Source: Rhizobacter sp. AJA081-3
GTDB lineage: Bacteria; Pseudomonadota; Gammaproteobacteria; Burkholderiales; Burkholderiaceae_C
Direction: 5' to 3'
DNA: 64,000 bases
Assembly (NCBI RefSeq): GCF_017795745.1
Contig: NZ_CP059067.1
Coordinates: forward strand, 2,418,001 to 2,482,000
Shown piece after piece: positions 33,800 through 42,544 of the stretch. A program made the translations under genes and the position numbers. A model generated the notes under the pieces. The model saw nothing but the letters and a program-made list of their open reading frames with translations, was not told where the DNA came from and did no database searches. Positions within the stretch are counted from its first letter, which is position 1. Each line of letters starts with the position of its first letter.

Positions 33800-34150
33800 G
33801 GCCAGCTTCTCCTTGATTCGCGCCGACTTGCCCGAGCGCTGGCGCAGGTAGTACAGCTTGGCGCGGCGCACGTCGCCGCGGCGCTTCACCTCGATCGTGG
33901 CGATCAGCGGGCTGTACAGCTGGAACGTACGCTCCACGCCTTCGCCGCTGGAGATCTTGCGCACGATGAAGCTGCTGTTCAGGCCGCGGTTGCGCTTGGC
34001 GATCACGACACCTTCGTAGGCCTGCACGCGCTTGCGGGTGCCTTCGACGACGTTCACGCTGACGATCACGGTGTCGCCGGGGGCGAATTCGGGGATGGTC
34101 TTGTTGAGACGGGTGATTTCTTCCCGCTCGAGGGTCTGGATCAGGTCCAT
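33797..34150 (-). CDS. rplS: 50S ribosomal protein L19
   Basis: A 117-residue ribosomal protein of the 30S/50S interface. The sequence G-D-T-V-I-V (48-53) and the C-terminal [14 protein letters not shown] motif are characteristic, and the length is normal. The start at 34150 gives the MDLIQTLE N-terminus and follows a TTGGAGAA ribosome-binding site. It is the last gene of the rpsP operon; a TATAAT hexamer near 34250 may give it extra transcription. Confidence 0.97.
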   Translation of the reverse strand: MDLIQTLEREEITRLNKTIPEFAPGDTVIVSVNVVEGTRKRVQAYEGVVIAKRNRGLNSSFIVRKISSGEGVERTFQLYSPLIATIEVKRRGDVRRAKLYYLRQRSGKSARIKEKLA

Positions 34151-34246
34151 GGGTTCTCCAATGATCGTGCCCGGGGGTGTTGGAATGTGGCGGCAGCTGG
34201 GCATGAAGCCCGCTGCCATGCCCGGCAGAGGATCGAAAAGCCTGTG

Positions 34247-34252
34247 ATTATA
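34247..34252 (-). promoter_or_regulatory. Candidate internal -10 box for rplS
   Basis: TATAAT on the minus strand overlaps the TAA stop of trmD and lies 97 bases before the rplS ATG. No matching -35 hexamer is clear. It could add rplS transcription beyond the operon promoter, which would fit the higher demand for L19 than for TrmD. Confidence 0.35.
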
Positions 34253-35000
34253 GCCCGAGGCTGGCGAGATACTTCTCGTCGGCGGGAGTCAGCCGCCCGG
34301 CAGCCCGCGCCGCGGCGATCAGGTCGGGCCGGCGCCGTGCCGTCAGCTCAAGCGAACGCTCGCGCCGCCAGCGGGCGATTTCAGCGTGGTGACCCGAGAG
34401 CAGCACCGGCGGCACCGGCCGGGCCTCGGCGCCCTGCCCCAGCATTTCCGGGCGGCTGTAGTGCGGGCAGTCGAGCAGGCCGTCCGAGAAGCTGTCCTGC
34501 TCGTGCGAGCGCGCATCGCCCAGCACGCCCTCCTGCAGCCGCGCCACGCCGTCGAGCAGCGCCAGGGCCGGCAGTTCGCCACCGGAGAGCACGAAGTCGC
34601 CCAGGCTCAGTTCGACGTCGACATGGCGGTCCAGCACACGCTGGTCGATGCCTTCGTAGCGGCCGCACAGCAGGATCGCCCCGGCGCCGGCGGCGAATTC
34701 CTGGATCAGCGCCTGGTCGATGCGGCGGCCAGTGGGCGTGAAATGCACCACCGGCGCCGGGGCAGCCCGATCGGCGCGCAAGGCCGTCAAGGCACGCTCC
34801 AGCGGTTCGGCCAGCATCACCATGCCCGGCCCGCCGCCGTAAGGGCGGTCGTCGACGCGGCGGTAGTTGTCGTCGGCAAAGTCGCGCAACGGCCAGAGCT
34901 TGACCTCGACCTGGCAGGTCTCGAACGCGCGCCGCGTCACGCCGACCGTGAAGTGCGGCGCAAAGAGCTCGGGGAACAACGTGACGACGTCGAAGCGCAT
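34248..35000 (-). CDS. trmD: tRNA (guanine-N1-)-methyltransferase TrmD
   Basis: A 250-residue SPOUT methyltransferase that makes m1G37 next to the anticodon of tRNAs reading CNN codons, which prevents frameshifting. The knot motifs [11 protein letters not shown] (about 113) and S[10 protein letters not shown] (about 134) and the catalytic aspartate of the C-terminal domain are visible. It begins 13 bases after rimM. The gene order rpsP-rimM-trmD-rplS is the conserved bacterial one. Confidence 0.97.
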   Translation of the reverse strand: MRFDVVTLFPELFAPHFTVGVTRRAFETCQVEVKLWPLRDFADDNYRRVDDRPYGGGPGMVMLAEPLERALTALRADRAAPAPVVHFTPTGRRIDQALIQEFAAGAGAILLCGRYEGIDQRVLDRHVDVELSLGDFVLSGGELPALALLDGVARLQEGVLGDARSHEQDSFSDGLLDCPHYSRPEMLGQGAEARPVPPVLLSGHHAEIARWRRERSLELTARRRPDLIAAARAAGRLTPADEKYLASLGL

Positions 35001-35013
35001 GGCCGCGCCCGGC

Positions 35014-35619
35014 TCAGAAGTCCAGGCCCCAATCGACGCGGACGCGCCGCTGCTCGAGGCTGACCTCGTCGATGTACTGCGCGACGAACGGGATCAGCCG
35101 TTCGGCAGCTTCGCCCTGGGCACCTTCGGGCAACACGCGCAGCACGCTGTGCGCGCCGGTGTCGATCAGTCCGACGACCTGGCCCAAGGGCTCGTCCTGC
35201 CGGTTGATCACGGCCAGCCCCATCAGGTCGACCCAGTAGAACTCGTCGGCACCGGCGGTCGGGAAACTGGCGCGCGACACGAAGACCCGGGCGCCGCGCA
35301 AGGCCTCGGCGCCGCTGCGATCGATCACGTCGAGCGTGCGCGCCACCACCCATTCGCCGTGCTCGCGCGATTCGGCGATCTTCAGGTACGGGGGAAACGC
35401 TTCGGCACCGTTCGGCCGGGAGATGCGCGGCTCTTCGGGCGGCCGCAGGAACCAGCGGCGAGAGGAAAACAGCGCCTGCGGGTCGGTGGCGAAGGCCTGG
35501 ACCTTGAACCAGCCCTTCACACCCCAGGCGCCGATGATGCGCCCGACCTCGACGGCATCGTCGGGCCAGGCGGGCTCGGCAGCGGACGTCGGTTGCGTCA
35601 CGGCCGCTGCCGCGCCCAC
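35014..35619 (-). CDS. rimM: Ribosome maturation factor RimM
   Basis: A 201-residue 16S rRNA-processing protein. The N-terminal RimM beta-barrel ([16 protein letters not shown] near 25-40) and the PRC-barrel domain ([10 protein letters not shown] near 125, ending R-V-D-W-G-L-D-F) are present. The start used is GTG at 35619, 14 bases after rpsP. The first ~20 residues are not conserved, so the functional start could be somewhat downstream. Confidence 0.93.
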   Translation of the reverse strand: MGAAAAVTQPTSAAEPAWPDDAVEVGRIIGAWGVKGWFKVQAFATDPQALFSSRRWFLRPPEEPRISRPNGAEAFPPYLKIAESREHGEWVVARTLDVIDRSGAEALRGARVFVSRASFPTAGADEFYWVDLMGLAVINRQDEPLGQVVGLIDTGAHSVLRVLPEGAQGEAAERLIPFVAQYIDEVSLEQRRVRVDWGLDF

Positions 35620-35633
35620 GTCAGGGCTCAGCC

Positions 35634-35882
35634 TCAGGCAGCCGCCTTGGCCTGCGCGACGAGGCGAGCCACCGTCGGCGACAGCTGGGCGCCGTTGCCG
35701 GACCAGAACTCGACGCGGTCGAAAGCCACGCGCAGCGGCTGCTCGGCACCGGAGGCGACGGGGTTGTAGAAGCCCACGCGCTCGATGAAGCGGCCATCAC
35801 GGCGCTCGCGCGAGTCGGCGACGACGATGTTGTAGAACGGACGCTTCTTGGCGCCACCGCGGGAGAGTCGGATCACGACCAT
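35634..35882 (-). CDS. rpsP: 30S ribosomal protein S16
   Basis: An 82-residue ribosomal protein beginning [20 protein letters not shown], the family signature. It is the first gene of the rpsP-rimM-trmD-rplS operon. The start at 35882 follows a purine-rich AAGGAAAC site; a longer reading frame extends upstream but is not conserved. The leader of about 120 bases upstream contains TCGGGTG (35943-35949) and its complement CACCCGA (35981-35987). Confidence 0.97.
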   Translation of the reverse strand: MVVIRLSRGGAKKRPFYNIVVADSRERRDGRFIERVGFYNPVASGAEQPLRVAFDRVEFWSGNGAQLSPTVARLVAQAKAAA

Positions 35883-36009
35883 GACTGTTTCCTTGAATCT
35901 GGGGTGATCCGCCACGCCAGGAGACACGCTGACTCGGACAGATCGGGTGTTCGTCGACTTGCTGCCGTAGATACGCCGATCACCCGACCGGCCAGCAGCA
36001 AAACCCGGC

Positions 36010-36015
36010 ATTATA
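36010..36015 (-). promoter_or_regulatory. Candidate -10 box of the rpsP operon
   Basis: TATAAT on the minus strand about 128 bases upstream of the rpsP ATG. No clear -35 box is seen. The intervening leader (35883-36009) carries a long-range 7-bp inverted repeat. Confidence 0.45.
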
Positions 36016-36044
36016 GACGCCCTCGCGAACGACCTGCCGCTTCG

Positions 36045-36587
36045 ATGACCCCCTCCCCTCTCGTGATCCGCCCCAGCGAGGCCGCCGACCTGCCCGCCAT
36101 CACCGCCATCTACGGCTGGAACGTGCTCAACGGCACCGGCACCTTCGAGCTCGATGTGCCCGACGAGGCCGAAATGTCCCGCCGGCGCGACGACGTGCTT
36201 GTCAAGGCGCTGCCCTGGCTGGTGGCTGAACGCGACGGCGTGGTGCTGGGCTACGCCTACGCCAACCACTTCCGGCCGCGCCGCGCCTACCGCTTCTGCC
36301 TGGAGGACTCGATCTACCTCGCCGACGCCGCCCGCGGCCAGGGCGTGGGCACGCTGCTGCTGGCCGAACTGGTGGCGCGCTGCGAAGCCGCCGGGGCACG
36401 CCAGATGCTCGCGGTGATCGGCGACTCGGCCAATGCCGGTTCGATCGGCGTGCACCGCGCGCTCGGCTTCGAGCACACCGGCCTCCTGCGCTCGGCAGGC
36501 TGGAAGTTCGGCCGCTGGCTCGACGTGGTGCTGATGCAGAAGTCGCTCGGCCTGGGCGACAGCAACGCGCCGGCAGATGCGGCATGA
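36045..36587 (+). CDS. GNAT-family N-acetyltransferase (phosphinothricin/methionine sulfone type)
   Basis: A 180-residue acetyltransferase using acetyl-CoA. Its features match the Pat/MddA group: [12 protein letters not shown] near residue 8, the central [11 protein letters not shown]-x-A-Y motif (about 68-82), the acetyl-CoA pyrophosphate loop [11 protein letters not shown] (about 100-110), and the final W-L-D-V-V-L-M-Q-K. Such enzymes acetylate toxic glutamine analogues or methionine sulfoximine. It overlaps the next gene by four bases (ATGA). Confidence 0.88.
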   Translation: MTPSPLVIRPSEAADLPAITAIYGWNVLNGTGTFELDVPDEAEMSRRRDDVLVKALPWLVAERDGVVLGYAYANHFRPRRAYRFCLEDSIYLADAARGQGVGTLLLAELVARCEAAGARQMLAVIGDSANAGSIGVHRALGFEHTGLLRSAGWKFGRWLDVVLMQKSLGLGDSNAPADAA

Positions 36588-37033
36588 GCGCCAGCCACTA
36601 CAAATCCAAGACCCTGGCCACCTGGATTGCCGTCATCGGCGGCGGCGTCGGGCTGCACCGCTTCTATCTCAACGGCTTTCGCGATGTGTGGGGCTGGCTG
36701 CACGGCGTGCCCACGCTGATCGGCCTGTACGGCGTGCAACGCATGGACGACTTCGGGCAGGATGACATGCTCGCCTGGGCCCTGATCCCGCTGCTCGGTT
36801 TCGCGCTGGCCGCAGCGATGCTGGCGGCGATCGTCTACGGCCTGACGCCCGACGAGAAGTGGGACCAGCGGCACAACCCGGGCACGGCGGTGCAGGCCAC
36901 CGGCTGGGGCGCGGTGCTTGGCGTGATCCTCGCGCTCTTGCTGGGCGCCACGGCGCTGATGGCGACGGTGGCCTTCAGCGGGCAGCGCTACTTCGAGTAC
37001 CAGGTCGAGCAGGCTCGCAAGATCAGCCAGTGA
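36584..37033 (+). CDS. TM2 domain-containing membrane protein
   Basis: A 149-residue inner-membrane protein. The N-terminal TM2 motif reads [13 protein letters not shown] (residues 19-31). Two or three further hydrophobic helices follow (about 65-85 and 105-130). TM2 proteins have no fixed biochemical role. The gene is translated in an overlap with the acetyltransferase and ends nine bases before the convergent phosphate transporter. Confidence 0.85.
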   Translation: MSASHYKSKTLATWIAVIGGGVGLHRFYLNGFRDVWGWLHGVPTLIGLYGVQRMDDFGQDDMLAWALIPLLGFALAAAMLAAIVYGLTPDEKWDQRHNPGTAVQATGWGAVLGVILALLLGATALMATVAFSGQRYFEYQVEQARKISQ

Positions 37034-37042
37034 CGCGGCGCT

Positions 37043-38056
37043 CTACTTGAAGAGCACCACGCCGATCCAGTAGAAGATGCCGGCAACGAAGGCCGAGGCC
37101 GGAATCGTGAAGATCCAGGCCCAGACGATGTTGCCCGCGATGCCCCAGCGCACCGCCGAAGCACGTCGCACGGAGCCGACGCCCACGATGGCGCCGGTGA
37201 TGGTGTGCGTGGTCGACACCGGGATGCCCAGCGCCGTGGCCAGGAACAGGGTCATCGCCCCGCCGGTTTCGGCACAGAAACCACCCACCGGGCGCAGCTT
37301 GGTGATCTTCTGGCCCATGGTCTTGACGATGCGCCAACCGCCGAACATGGTGCCCAGGCCGATGGCGATGTAGCAGGTCCAGATCACCCAGGTTGGCGGC
37401 ATCTTGTCGCTGGCTGCGGTGTAGCCGGTGGCGATCAACAGCATCCAGATGATGCCGATGGTCTTCTGGGCGTCGTTGCCGCCGTGGCCGAGGCTGTACA
37501 AGCCTGCGGAGACGAGCTGCAGCCGCCTGAACAGGTTGTCCACCCGCAATGGCGAGGCGCGCCGGAACAGATGTGCCACCACCACCATCAGCAGCGAGCC
37601 GAGCAGGAAGCCCAGCAGCGGCGAGACGAAGATGAACAGGACCGTCTTGAGCACGCCACTGGCGATCAGCGCGCCGGCACCGGCCTTGGCGATCACGGCG
37701 CCGACGATGCCGCCGATCAGCGCATGCGACGAACTCGACGGGATGCCGTACCACCAGGTCACGATGTTCCAGAAGATCGCACCGATCAGCGCACCGAACA
37801 CCACGTGGTGATCGACCACGCCGGGCAGCACGATGCCCTTGCCCACCGTGGCAGCGACCTTGAGCTGGAAAAGGAAGATCGCCACGACATTGAAGAAGGC
37901 GGCGAACAGAACCGCCTGCTGCGGCTTGAGCACGCCGGTGGAGACGACGGTGGCGATCGAGTTCGCCGCGTCGTGGAACCCGTTCATGAAGTCGAAGGCG
38001 ACCGCCAGCACGACCAGCATCGCGACGACCCAGAAGGCGGCCTGGAGGTTCTCCAT
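37043..38056 (-). CDS. pit: Inorganic phosphate transporter, PiT family
   Basis: A 337-residue low-affinity phosphate:proton symporter of the inner membrane, with about ten hydrophobic helices. The duplicated PiT signature is clear: the first copy D-F-M-N-G-F-H-D-A-A-N-S-I-A-T (about 22-36) and the second S-L-G-H-G-G-N-D-A-Q-K-T (about 193-204). It lies 22 bases downstream of the DUF47 gene, the standard pair in which the DUF47 protein regulates the transporter. Confidence 0.95.
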   Translation of the reverse strand: MENLQAAFWVVAMLVVLAVAFDFMNGFHDAANSIATVVSTGVLKPQQAVLFAAFFNVVAIFLFQLKVAATVGKGIVLPGVVDHHVVFGALIGAIFWNIVTWWYGIPSSSSHALIGGIVGAVIAKAGAGALIASGVLKTVLFIFVSPLLGFLLGSLLMVVVAHLFRRASPLRVDNLFRRLQLVSAGLYSLGHGGNDAQKTIGIIWMLLIATGYTAASDKMPPTWVIWTCYIAIGLGTMFGGWRIVKTMGQKITKLRPVGGFCAETGGAMTLFLATALGIPVSTTHTITGAIVGVGSVRRASAVRWGIAGNIVWAWIFTIPASAFVAGIFYWIGVVLFK

Positions 38057-38078
38057 GAAGGCTCCGAGCGGCCCGGAC

Positions 38079-38726
38079 TCAGGAATTCTCGAGGACCACG
38101 CCCTCGATGAGATTGGCCACGTCCTCGCAGCGGTCGGAGATGGATTCGAGCTGCTCGTAGATCGTCTTCAGCTTGATCAGCTCGCGCACGTCGGTCTCTT
38201 CGCGGAACAGCTTGGACATCGCGCTGCGCATCACGCGGTCGGCATCCGACTCGAGCCTGTCGATTTCTTCGCAGGTCTTGATCGCCGCTTCGGCGGTGGC
38301 CGGCTGGCTGATCTTGGGCAGCAGCGACACCGCATGCTGCACACGCTCGCAGCACTTGGCAGACAGGTCGCCCAGACGCAGCACCTCGTCGGTCATCGCG
38401 CGCACATCGTAGAGCGACATGGTCTCGGTGGCGTCTTGCAGCAGGTCGAGGATGTCGTCCATCGCGTTGATCAGGCCATGGATCTGCTCGCGGTCGATCG
38501 GCGTGATGAAGGTCTTGTGCAGCAGGCGGTTCACCTCGGCGGTGACGCGGTCGGCGCTGCGCTCCGCGTTGCCGACCTCGTTGCCGTACTTCTCGCGCAG
38601 GGCCGGGTCGGCATAGTTCTGGATCAGAAGGATGAACGCCCGGGCCCCTTCGACGATGTGATTGCCGTGCTGGTTGAACAGCTCGAAGAAATTGCCCTCA
38701 CGCGGCAGCAGCTTGCCGAAAAGCAT
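38079..38726 (-). CDS. DUF47 phosphate-transport regulator, PhoU-like
   Basis: A 215-residue PhoU-like helical protein of the DUF47 family. It opens M-L-F-G-K-L-L-P-R-E-G-N-F-F-E-L-F-N. Acid-rich E/D-x-x-x-D motifs that bind metal clusters in PhoU are present in both halves (D-R-E-Q-I-H near 93, D-E-V near 125, D-R-V near 173). It is proposed to regulate the PiT transporter encoded next to it. Confidence 0.93.
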   Translation of the reverse strand: MLFGKLLPREGNFFELFNQHGNHIVEGARAFILLIQNYADPALREKYGNEVGNAERSADRVTAEVNRLLHKTFITPIDREQIHGLINAMDDILDLLQDATETMSLYDVRAMTDEVLRLGDLSAKCCERVQHAVSLLPKISQPATAEAAIKTCEEIDRLESDADRVMRSAMSKLFREETDVRELIKLKTIYEQLESISDRCEDVANLIEGVVLENS

Positions 38727-38808
38727 CCTCGTCCCCTCGTGTTGTTGTCACGCGCATGTCATCACACTGTCACGGGCGGGAGTGTAGCGCCCGCTCGCGC
38801 GCGCGACC

Positions 38809-39162
38809 TCAAGCTCGGAAGATGAAGTAGACGGCGCCGACCAGGCACAGCCCCGCCCAGACGTAGTCGAGCTTGAAAGGCTGGTGCATGAAGACCATCG
38901 CGAAGGGCACGAATACCGCCAGCGTGATCACCTCCTGCATGATCTTCAGCTGCGCCAGCGTGATGCCGCCGGCGTACCCGATGCGGTTGGCCGGCACCTG
39001 AAGCAGGTACTCGAACAGCGCGATGCCCCAGCTGACCAAGGCGGCCGTGTACCAGGGTTTGTCAGCCAGGTTCTTCAGGTGGCCGTACCAGGCGAAAGTC
39101 ATGAAGACATTCGAGGCCACCAGCAACGCAACGGTCTGCAGAGGGATCGGAATGCTGCTCAT
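38809..39162 (-). CDS. DMT superfamily membrane protein (DUF486)
   Basis: A 117-residue integral membrane protein with four hydrophobic helices, the short form of the drug/metabolite transporter superfamily known as DUF486. It carries F-A-W-Y-G-H-L-K (about 23-30), F-E-Y-L-L-Q-V-P-A-N-R-I-G (about 50-62) and the Q-L-K-I-M-Q-E motif near 71. Four-helix members work as dimers; the substrate is unknown. It overlaps folK by four bases, so the two are co-translated. Confidence 0.88.
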   Translation of the reverse strand: MSSIPIPLQTVALLVASNVFMTFAWYGHLKNLADKPWYTAALVSWGIALFEYLLQVPANRIGYAGGITLAQLKIMQEVITLAVFVPFAMVFMHQPFKLDYVWAGLCLVGAVYFIFRA

Positions 39163-39638
39163 GTGGCGACCTTCTCGATGGGCTGGTCACGCACCTGCGC
39201 CAGCAGCTCGGCCACCCGGCCGCGGCCCGGAAGCTGCAGCTGCGGCGCCAGTTCGGCCAGTGGCAGCAGCACGAACGCCCGCTGGTGCGCACGCGGATGC
39301 GGCAACGTCAGCTCGGGCGTCTCCATCGTGAGGCCGTCGTGCAGTAGCAGATCGAGGTCCAGCGTGCGCGGCGCGTTGCGGTAGGGCCGCTCTCGGCCAT
39401 GGTCCCGCTCGATGGCCTGCAAGGCGTGCAACAACGCGTGCGGCCCGAGCCCGGTACCCAGCTCGGCCACGGCGTTCAGGTAGTCGGGTCCGCTCGATTC
39501 GATGGGTGCGCTGCGGTAGAGCGCCGAATGCCGCAACACTCGCGTGTCCGGCAACGCTGCGAGTGCCAGCAGTGCCGCCTCCAGGGCCGCCCGCGCATCG
39601 CCGAGGTTGGCGCCCAGGCCGATGTAGGCGACGTGCAT
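39159..39638 (-). CDS. folK: 2-amino-4-hydroxy-6-hydroxymethyldihydropteridine pyrophosphokinase
   Basis: A 159-residue folate-pathway enzyme that transfers pyrophosphate from ATP to 6-hydroxymethyl-dihydropterin. The start at 39638 gives the conserved A-Y-I-G-L-G-A-N-L-G-D (residues 3-13). Y-R-S-A-P-I-E, R-P-Y-R-N-A-P-R-T-L-D-L-D-L-L, and L-P-H-P-R-A-H-Q-R-A-F-V-L-L-P-L are present. It ends in an overlap with the DMT protein gene and begins 16 bases after pcnB; the chain AI-2E transporter-hda-HAD-pcnB-folK is typical of Burkholderiales. Confidence 0.96.
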   Translation of the reverse strand: MHVAYIGLGANLGDARAALEAALLALAALPDTRVLRHSALYRSAPIESSGPDYLNAVAELGTGLGPHALLHALQAIERDHGRERPYRNAPRTLDLDLLLHDGLTMETPELTLPHPRAHQRAFVLLPLAELAPQLQLPGRGRVAELLAQVRDQPIEKVAT

Positions 39639-39654
39639 GGCAGCGCCGGTGGGC

Positions 39655-41199
39655 TCACTCGGCAGCGGGTGCCGCCGGCCCGGCTTCGCCCGCACCGCCG
39701 CTGCCCGCGGGCTTGCGGCGCCGCCGGCGCTTCTTGCGTGCCGGGTCGGCACCTTCGGATGCGCGCTCGCCGCCACTTTCGCTCGAGACTGGCCCGCCAC
39801 GGGCCGAGGTGCCGGATCCGCGTCGCGCATGGTCGCGCTCGCGAGCGACCTCCATCAAGGCGACGCGCTCTTCGTCGCTGCCCAGCGAATAGTCTTCCCA
39901 CCACTCGGCCAGTTCGGCATCGATCTCACCCGCATCGGCACGCAGACGCAGGAAGTCGAAGCCCGCGCGGAAGCGCGCCTGCTCGACCAGTGCGGCCACG
40001 GTATTGCCGAAGCGCCGGTCGAAGCGCGGCTGCATCATCCAGATCTCGCGCATGTCGGCGGCCAGCTTGCCGCGGCCGGAGATGTCGCCGATGCGCGCAT
40101 CGAAGGCCGCATCGATGGCCTGCTGCAGCGCCGGGAAGGCCGGTTCGCCTGTGGCCTTGAGCTTGTTCCAGCGGTCGAGCACGTCGTGCCACAGCATGCA
40201 CGCGAGCATGAAGCTCGGCGCCACCGGCTTGCCCTCGCCGACGCGCCGGTCGGTGTCGGCCAGCGCGAGCTGCACGAACTTCTCGCGGCCGTCGTGGCGA
40301 TGCGCCTCGTCGAGCGCCACGTCGAGTACCGGGAACACGCCGCGATGCAGTCCCTGCTTGCGCAGCTCCTCGATGCTGGCCAGCGCGTGGCCGGTCTGCA
40401 GCAGCTTGATCATCTCGTCGAAGGTGCGCGAGGCCGGCACGTTGTCGAGCAGCGCCGCCATCTCCTTGATCGGCGCACGCGTCTTGGGCTCGATCTCGAA
40501 GCCCAGCTTGGCGGCGAAGCGCACCACGCGGATGATGCGCACCGGGTCCTCGCGGTAGCGCGTGACCGGGTCGCCGATCATGCGCAGCAGCTTCTTCTTC
40601 GAATCCTTGATGCCGCCGTGGTAGTCGATCACCACCTGACGCTGCGGGTCGTAGTACATCGCGTTGACGGTGAAGTCGCGCCGCGCGGCGTCCTCGATCT
40701 GCGGGCCCCAGACGTTGTCGCGCAGCACGCGGCCGCTGGCGTCGACCACGCTGGTCTTGCCGGCGAGCTCGCCTTTGGATGTCTTCTCGTTGCCGGCCAC
40801 CTGGTCGGCGCTGGCGTCGATCAGCGCACGGAAGGTCGAGACCTCGATCACCTCGTGGTCGCGCCCACGCCCATAGACCACATGCACGATGCGAAAGCGC
40901 CGGCCGATGATGAAGGCGCGGCGGAACAGCGCCTTGACCTGCTCGGGCGTGGCGTTGGTGGCCACGTCGAAGTCCTTCGGTCGCAGGCCCAGCAGCAGGT
41001 CGCGCACCGCGCCGCCGACGATGTAGGCCTCGTGCCCCGCGTCGGTGAGCGTCTTCACCACCTTGATGGCGCGCTCGTCGACCAGGCCGAGATCGATGCC
41101 GTGCTCGGCCTGGGGCACTTCCATCCGCTTGCCCAGCGGCGTGCCGGCGGCTGTCTTGGGGGTCTTGCCCAGCAGCTTGTCGATGAATTTCTTGATCAT
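39655..41199 (-). CDS. pcnB: Poly(A) polymerase PcnB
   Basis: A 514-residue enzyme that adds poly(A) tails to RNA and so promotes its decay. The class II nucleotidyltransferase core has G-G-A-V-R-D (62-67) and catalytic Asp76/Asp78 (D-F-D-V). Then come the tRNA-nucleotidyltransferase-like RNA-binding segments, N-A-M-Y-Y-D and R-I-I-R-V-V-R-F-A. Residues ~465-514 form an alanine/glycine-rich, highly basic tail (K-K-R-R-R-R-R-R-K), presumably for RNA binding. Its start overlaps the HAD gene by four bases. Confidence 0.95.
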   Translation of the reverse strand: MIKKFIDKLLGKTPKTAAGTPLGKRMEVPQAEHGIDLGLVDERAIKVVKTLTDAGHEAYIVGGAVRDLLLGLRPKDFDVATNATPEQVKALFRRAFIIGRRFRIVHVVYGRGRDHEVIEVSTFRALIDASADQVAGNEKTSKGELAGKTSVVDASGRVLRDNVWGPQIEDAARRDFTVNAMYYDPQRQVVIDYHGGIKDSKKKLLRMIGDPVTRYREDPVRIIRVVRFAAKLGFEIEPKTRAPIKEMAALLDNVPASRTFDEMIKLLQTGHALASIEELRKQGLHRGVFPVLDVALDEAHRHDGREKFVQLALADTDRRVGEGKPVAPSFMLACMLWHDVLDRWNKLKATGEPAFPALQQAIDAAFDARIGDISGRGKLAADMREIWMMQPRFDRRFGNTVAALVEQARFRAGFDFLRLRADAGEIDAELAEWWEDYSLGSDEERVALMEVARERDHARRGSGTSARGGPVSSESGGERASEGADPARKKRRRRRKPAGSGGAGEAGPAAPAAE

Positions 41200-41864
41200 T
41201 CGAAGAGTCTCAGGATGCGCCAGCCGCGCTCGCGCGCCACGGTTTCGAGCGCAGGTGTCGGATTGGTCGCGACGGGGTCGGTGGCTCGCTCCAGCAGCGG
41301 CAGGTCGTTGGGCGAATCGCTGTACACGCTGATGCGCTCGAAGTCGCCCCAGTCGTGCCCGCCCTCCGCCAGCCACTCGCCCACGCGCACGACCTTGCCT
41401 TCGCGGTAGCTCGGCGTGCCGGCGATGCAGCCCGTGATGGTACCGCCTGGTCCTTGTTCGAGCCGCACGGCGATCAGCGCGTCGATGCCGAAGGCGCGCG
41501 CGATCGGCGCGGTGACGAAGTCGTTGGTGGCGGTGACCAGGGCGACGAGGTCGCCGCGTGACTGGTGCTCGCGCACCAGCGCCAGCGCCTGCGGCCGCAG
41601 CTGAGGTTCGATCACCTCTCGCATGAACTGGGCGTGCGCAGCGGCCGCGGCGGCCGGGCCACGCTCGCGCAGCGGCTCGGTGGCGAAGGCGATGTAGGCA
41701 TGGATGTCGAGCCGGCCCGCCTTGTACTGGGCGTAGAACGCGTCGTTGCGACGGCGGAACGAGCCCTCCTCCACCCAACCGAGGCTGATGACGAACTCGC
41801 CCCACGCGTGGTCGGAGTCGAGCGGGATCAGCGTGTCGTCGAGGTCGAACAGGCACAGGTTCAT
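41196..41864 (-). CDS. HAD-superfamily hydrolase, subfamily IB (SerB-like)
   Basis: A 222-residue phosphatase with motif I D7-L-D9-D-T, the S-D-S-P-N-D-L-P motif IV near residue 180, and C-terminal T-N-P-T-P-A-L near 198. Subfamily IB members dephosphorylate phosphoserine, histidinol phosphate or similar small molecules, so the precise substrate is open. It lies in an operon with hda upstream and pcnB downstream, joined by four-base overlaps at both ends. Confidence 0.9.
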   Translation of the reverse strand: MNLCLFDLDDTLIPLDSDHAWGEFVISLGWVEEGSFRRRNDAFYAQYKAGRLDIHAYIAFATEPLRERGPAAAAAAHAQFMREVIEPQLRPQALALVREHQSRGDLVALVTATNDFVTAPIARAFGIDALIAVRLEQGPGGTITGCIAGTPSYREGKVVRVGEWLAEGGHDWGDFERISVYSDSPNDLPLLERATDPVATNPTPALETVARERGWRILRLFE

Positions 41865-42544
41865 TCAGCACCCTCCTCGGCGAGCATCAGCTTGAGCATC
41901 GGCACGGTGATGGCGCGCTTGTTGGCCAGCGAGAACCGGTCGAGCCGCTCGAGCTGCGCCATCAAGGGCTGCAGATTGCGCTCGAAGCGCGTCAGCAGGT
42001 AGTCCATCACCTCGTCGGAGAGAAACACGCCGCGGCGGTCGGCCTCGCGGCGCAGCGCCGCGCGCATCTCGGCTTCGGCCAGCGGCTGCAGCGCAAACAC
42101 GTGGCCCCAGCCGAGCCGGGTGCGCAGGTCCTCGCGCAGCGGCAGGTCCACCGGCGGCACGCGGCCGGCTGCCGCCAGTGGAATGCCCAGCGTCGCCGCG
42201 TCCACGAAGAGCGCGAAGGCGGCGTGCTGACGGGCCTCGTCGAGTTCGTCGCAGTCGTCGATGACGACCAGCGACCAGGCTTCGTCCAGCTCCCAGGGCA
42301 GGCGGTCGGAGGCCGCGAACCAGCCGCTGCGCTGGCCCTGCTCGTGCGTGCGGCGCACCAGTGCGCGAAGCAGGTGCGTCTTGCCGGTGCCGCTGGCACC
42401 CCACAGGTACGACACCGGGGCACCGGCGACGCCACCCTGGCGCAGGTGGGCCAGCGCGGCGCCGTTCGCGCCCGGCACATAGCTCTCGAAGCTCTGCTCG
42501 GGGCCCGCCCCGATCGCACCGATGGCCAGTGGGAGCTGCTTCAT
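41861..42544 (-). CDS. hda: DnaA regulatory inactivator Hda
   Basis: A 227-residue AAA+ protein related to DnaA domain III. With the sliding clamp it stimulates ATP hydrolysis by DnaA and so prevents re-initiation of replication. The N-terminal Q3-L-P-L-A-I motif matches the clamp-binding sequence of Hda. The P-loop G-A-S-G-T-G-K-T (49-56) and Walker B V-V-I-D-D-C-D (about 93) are intact. It overlaps the AI-2E gene upstream and the HAD gene downstream by four bases each. Confidence 0.95.
   Translation of the reverse strand: MKQLPLAIGAIGAGPEQSFESYVPGANGAALAHLRQGGVAGAPVSYLWGASGTGKTHLLRALVRRTHEQGQRSGWFAASDRLPWELDEAWSLVVIDDCDELDEARQHAAFALFVDAATLGIPLAAAGRVPPVDLPLREDLRTRLGWGHVFALQPLAEAEMRAALRREADRRGVFLSDEVMDYLLTRFERNLQPLMAQLERLDRFSLANKRAITVPMLKLMLAEEGAE

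Noticed and set aside
34247-34252. A transcription terminator instead of a promoter between trmD and rplS.
   Set aside because: No inverted repeat with a T-run exists there; the only signal is a TATAAT hexamer.
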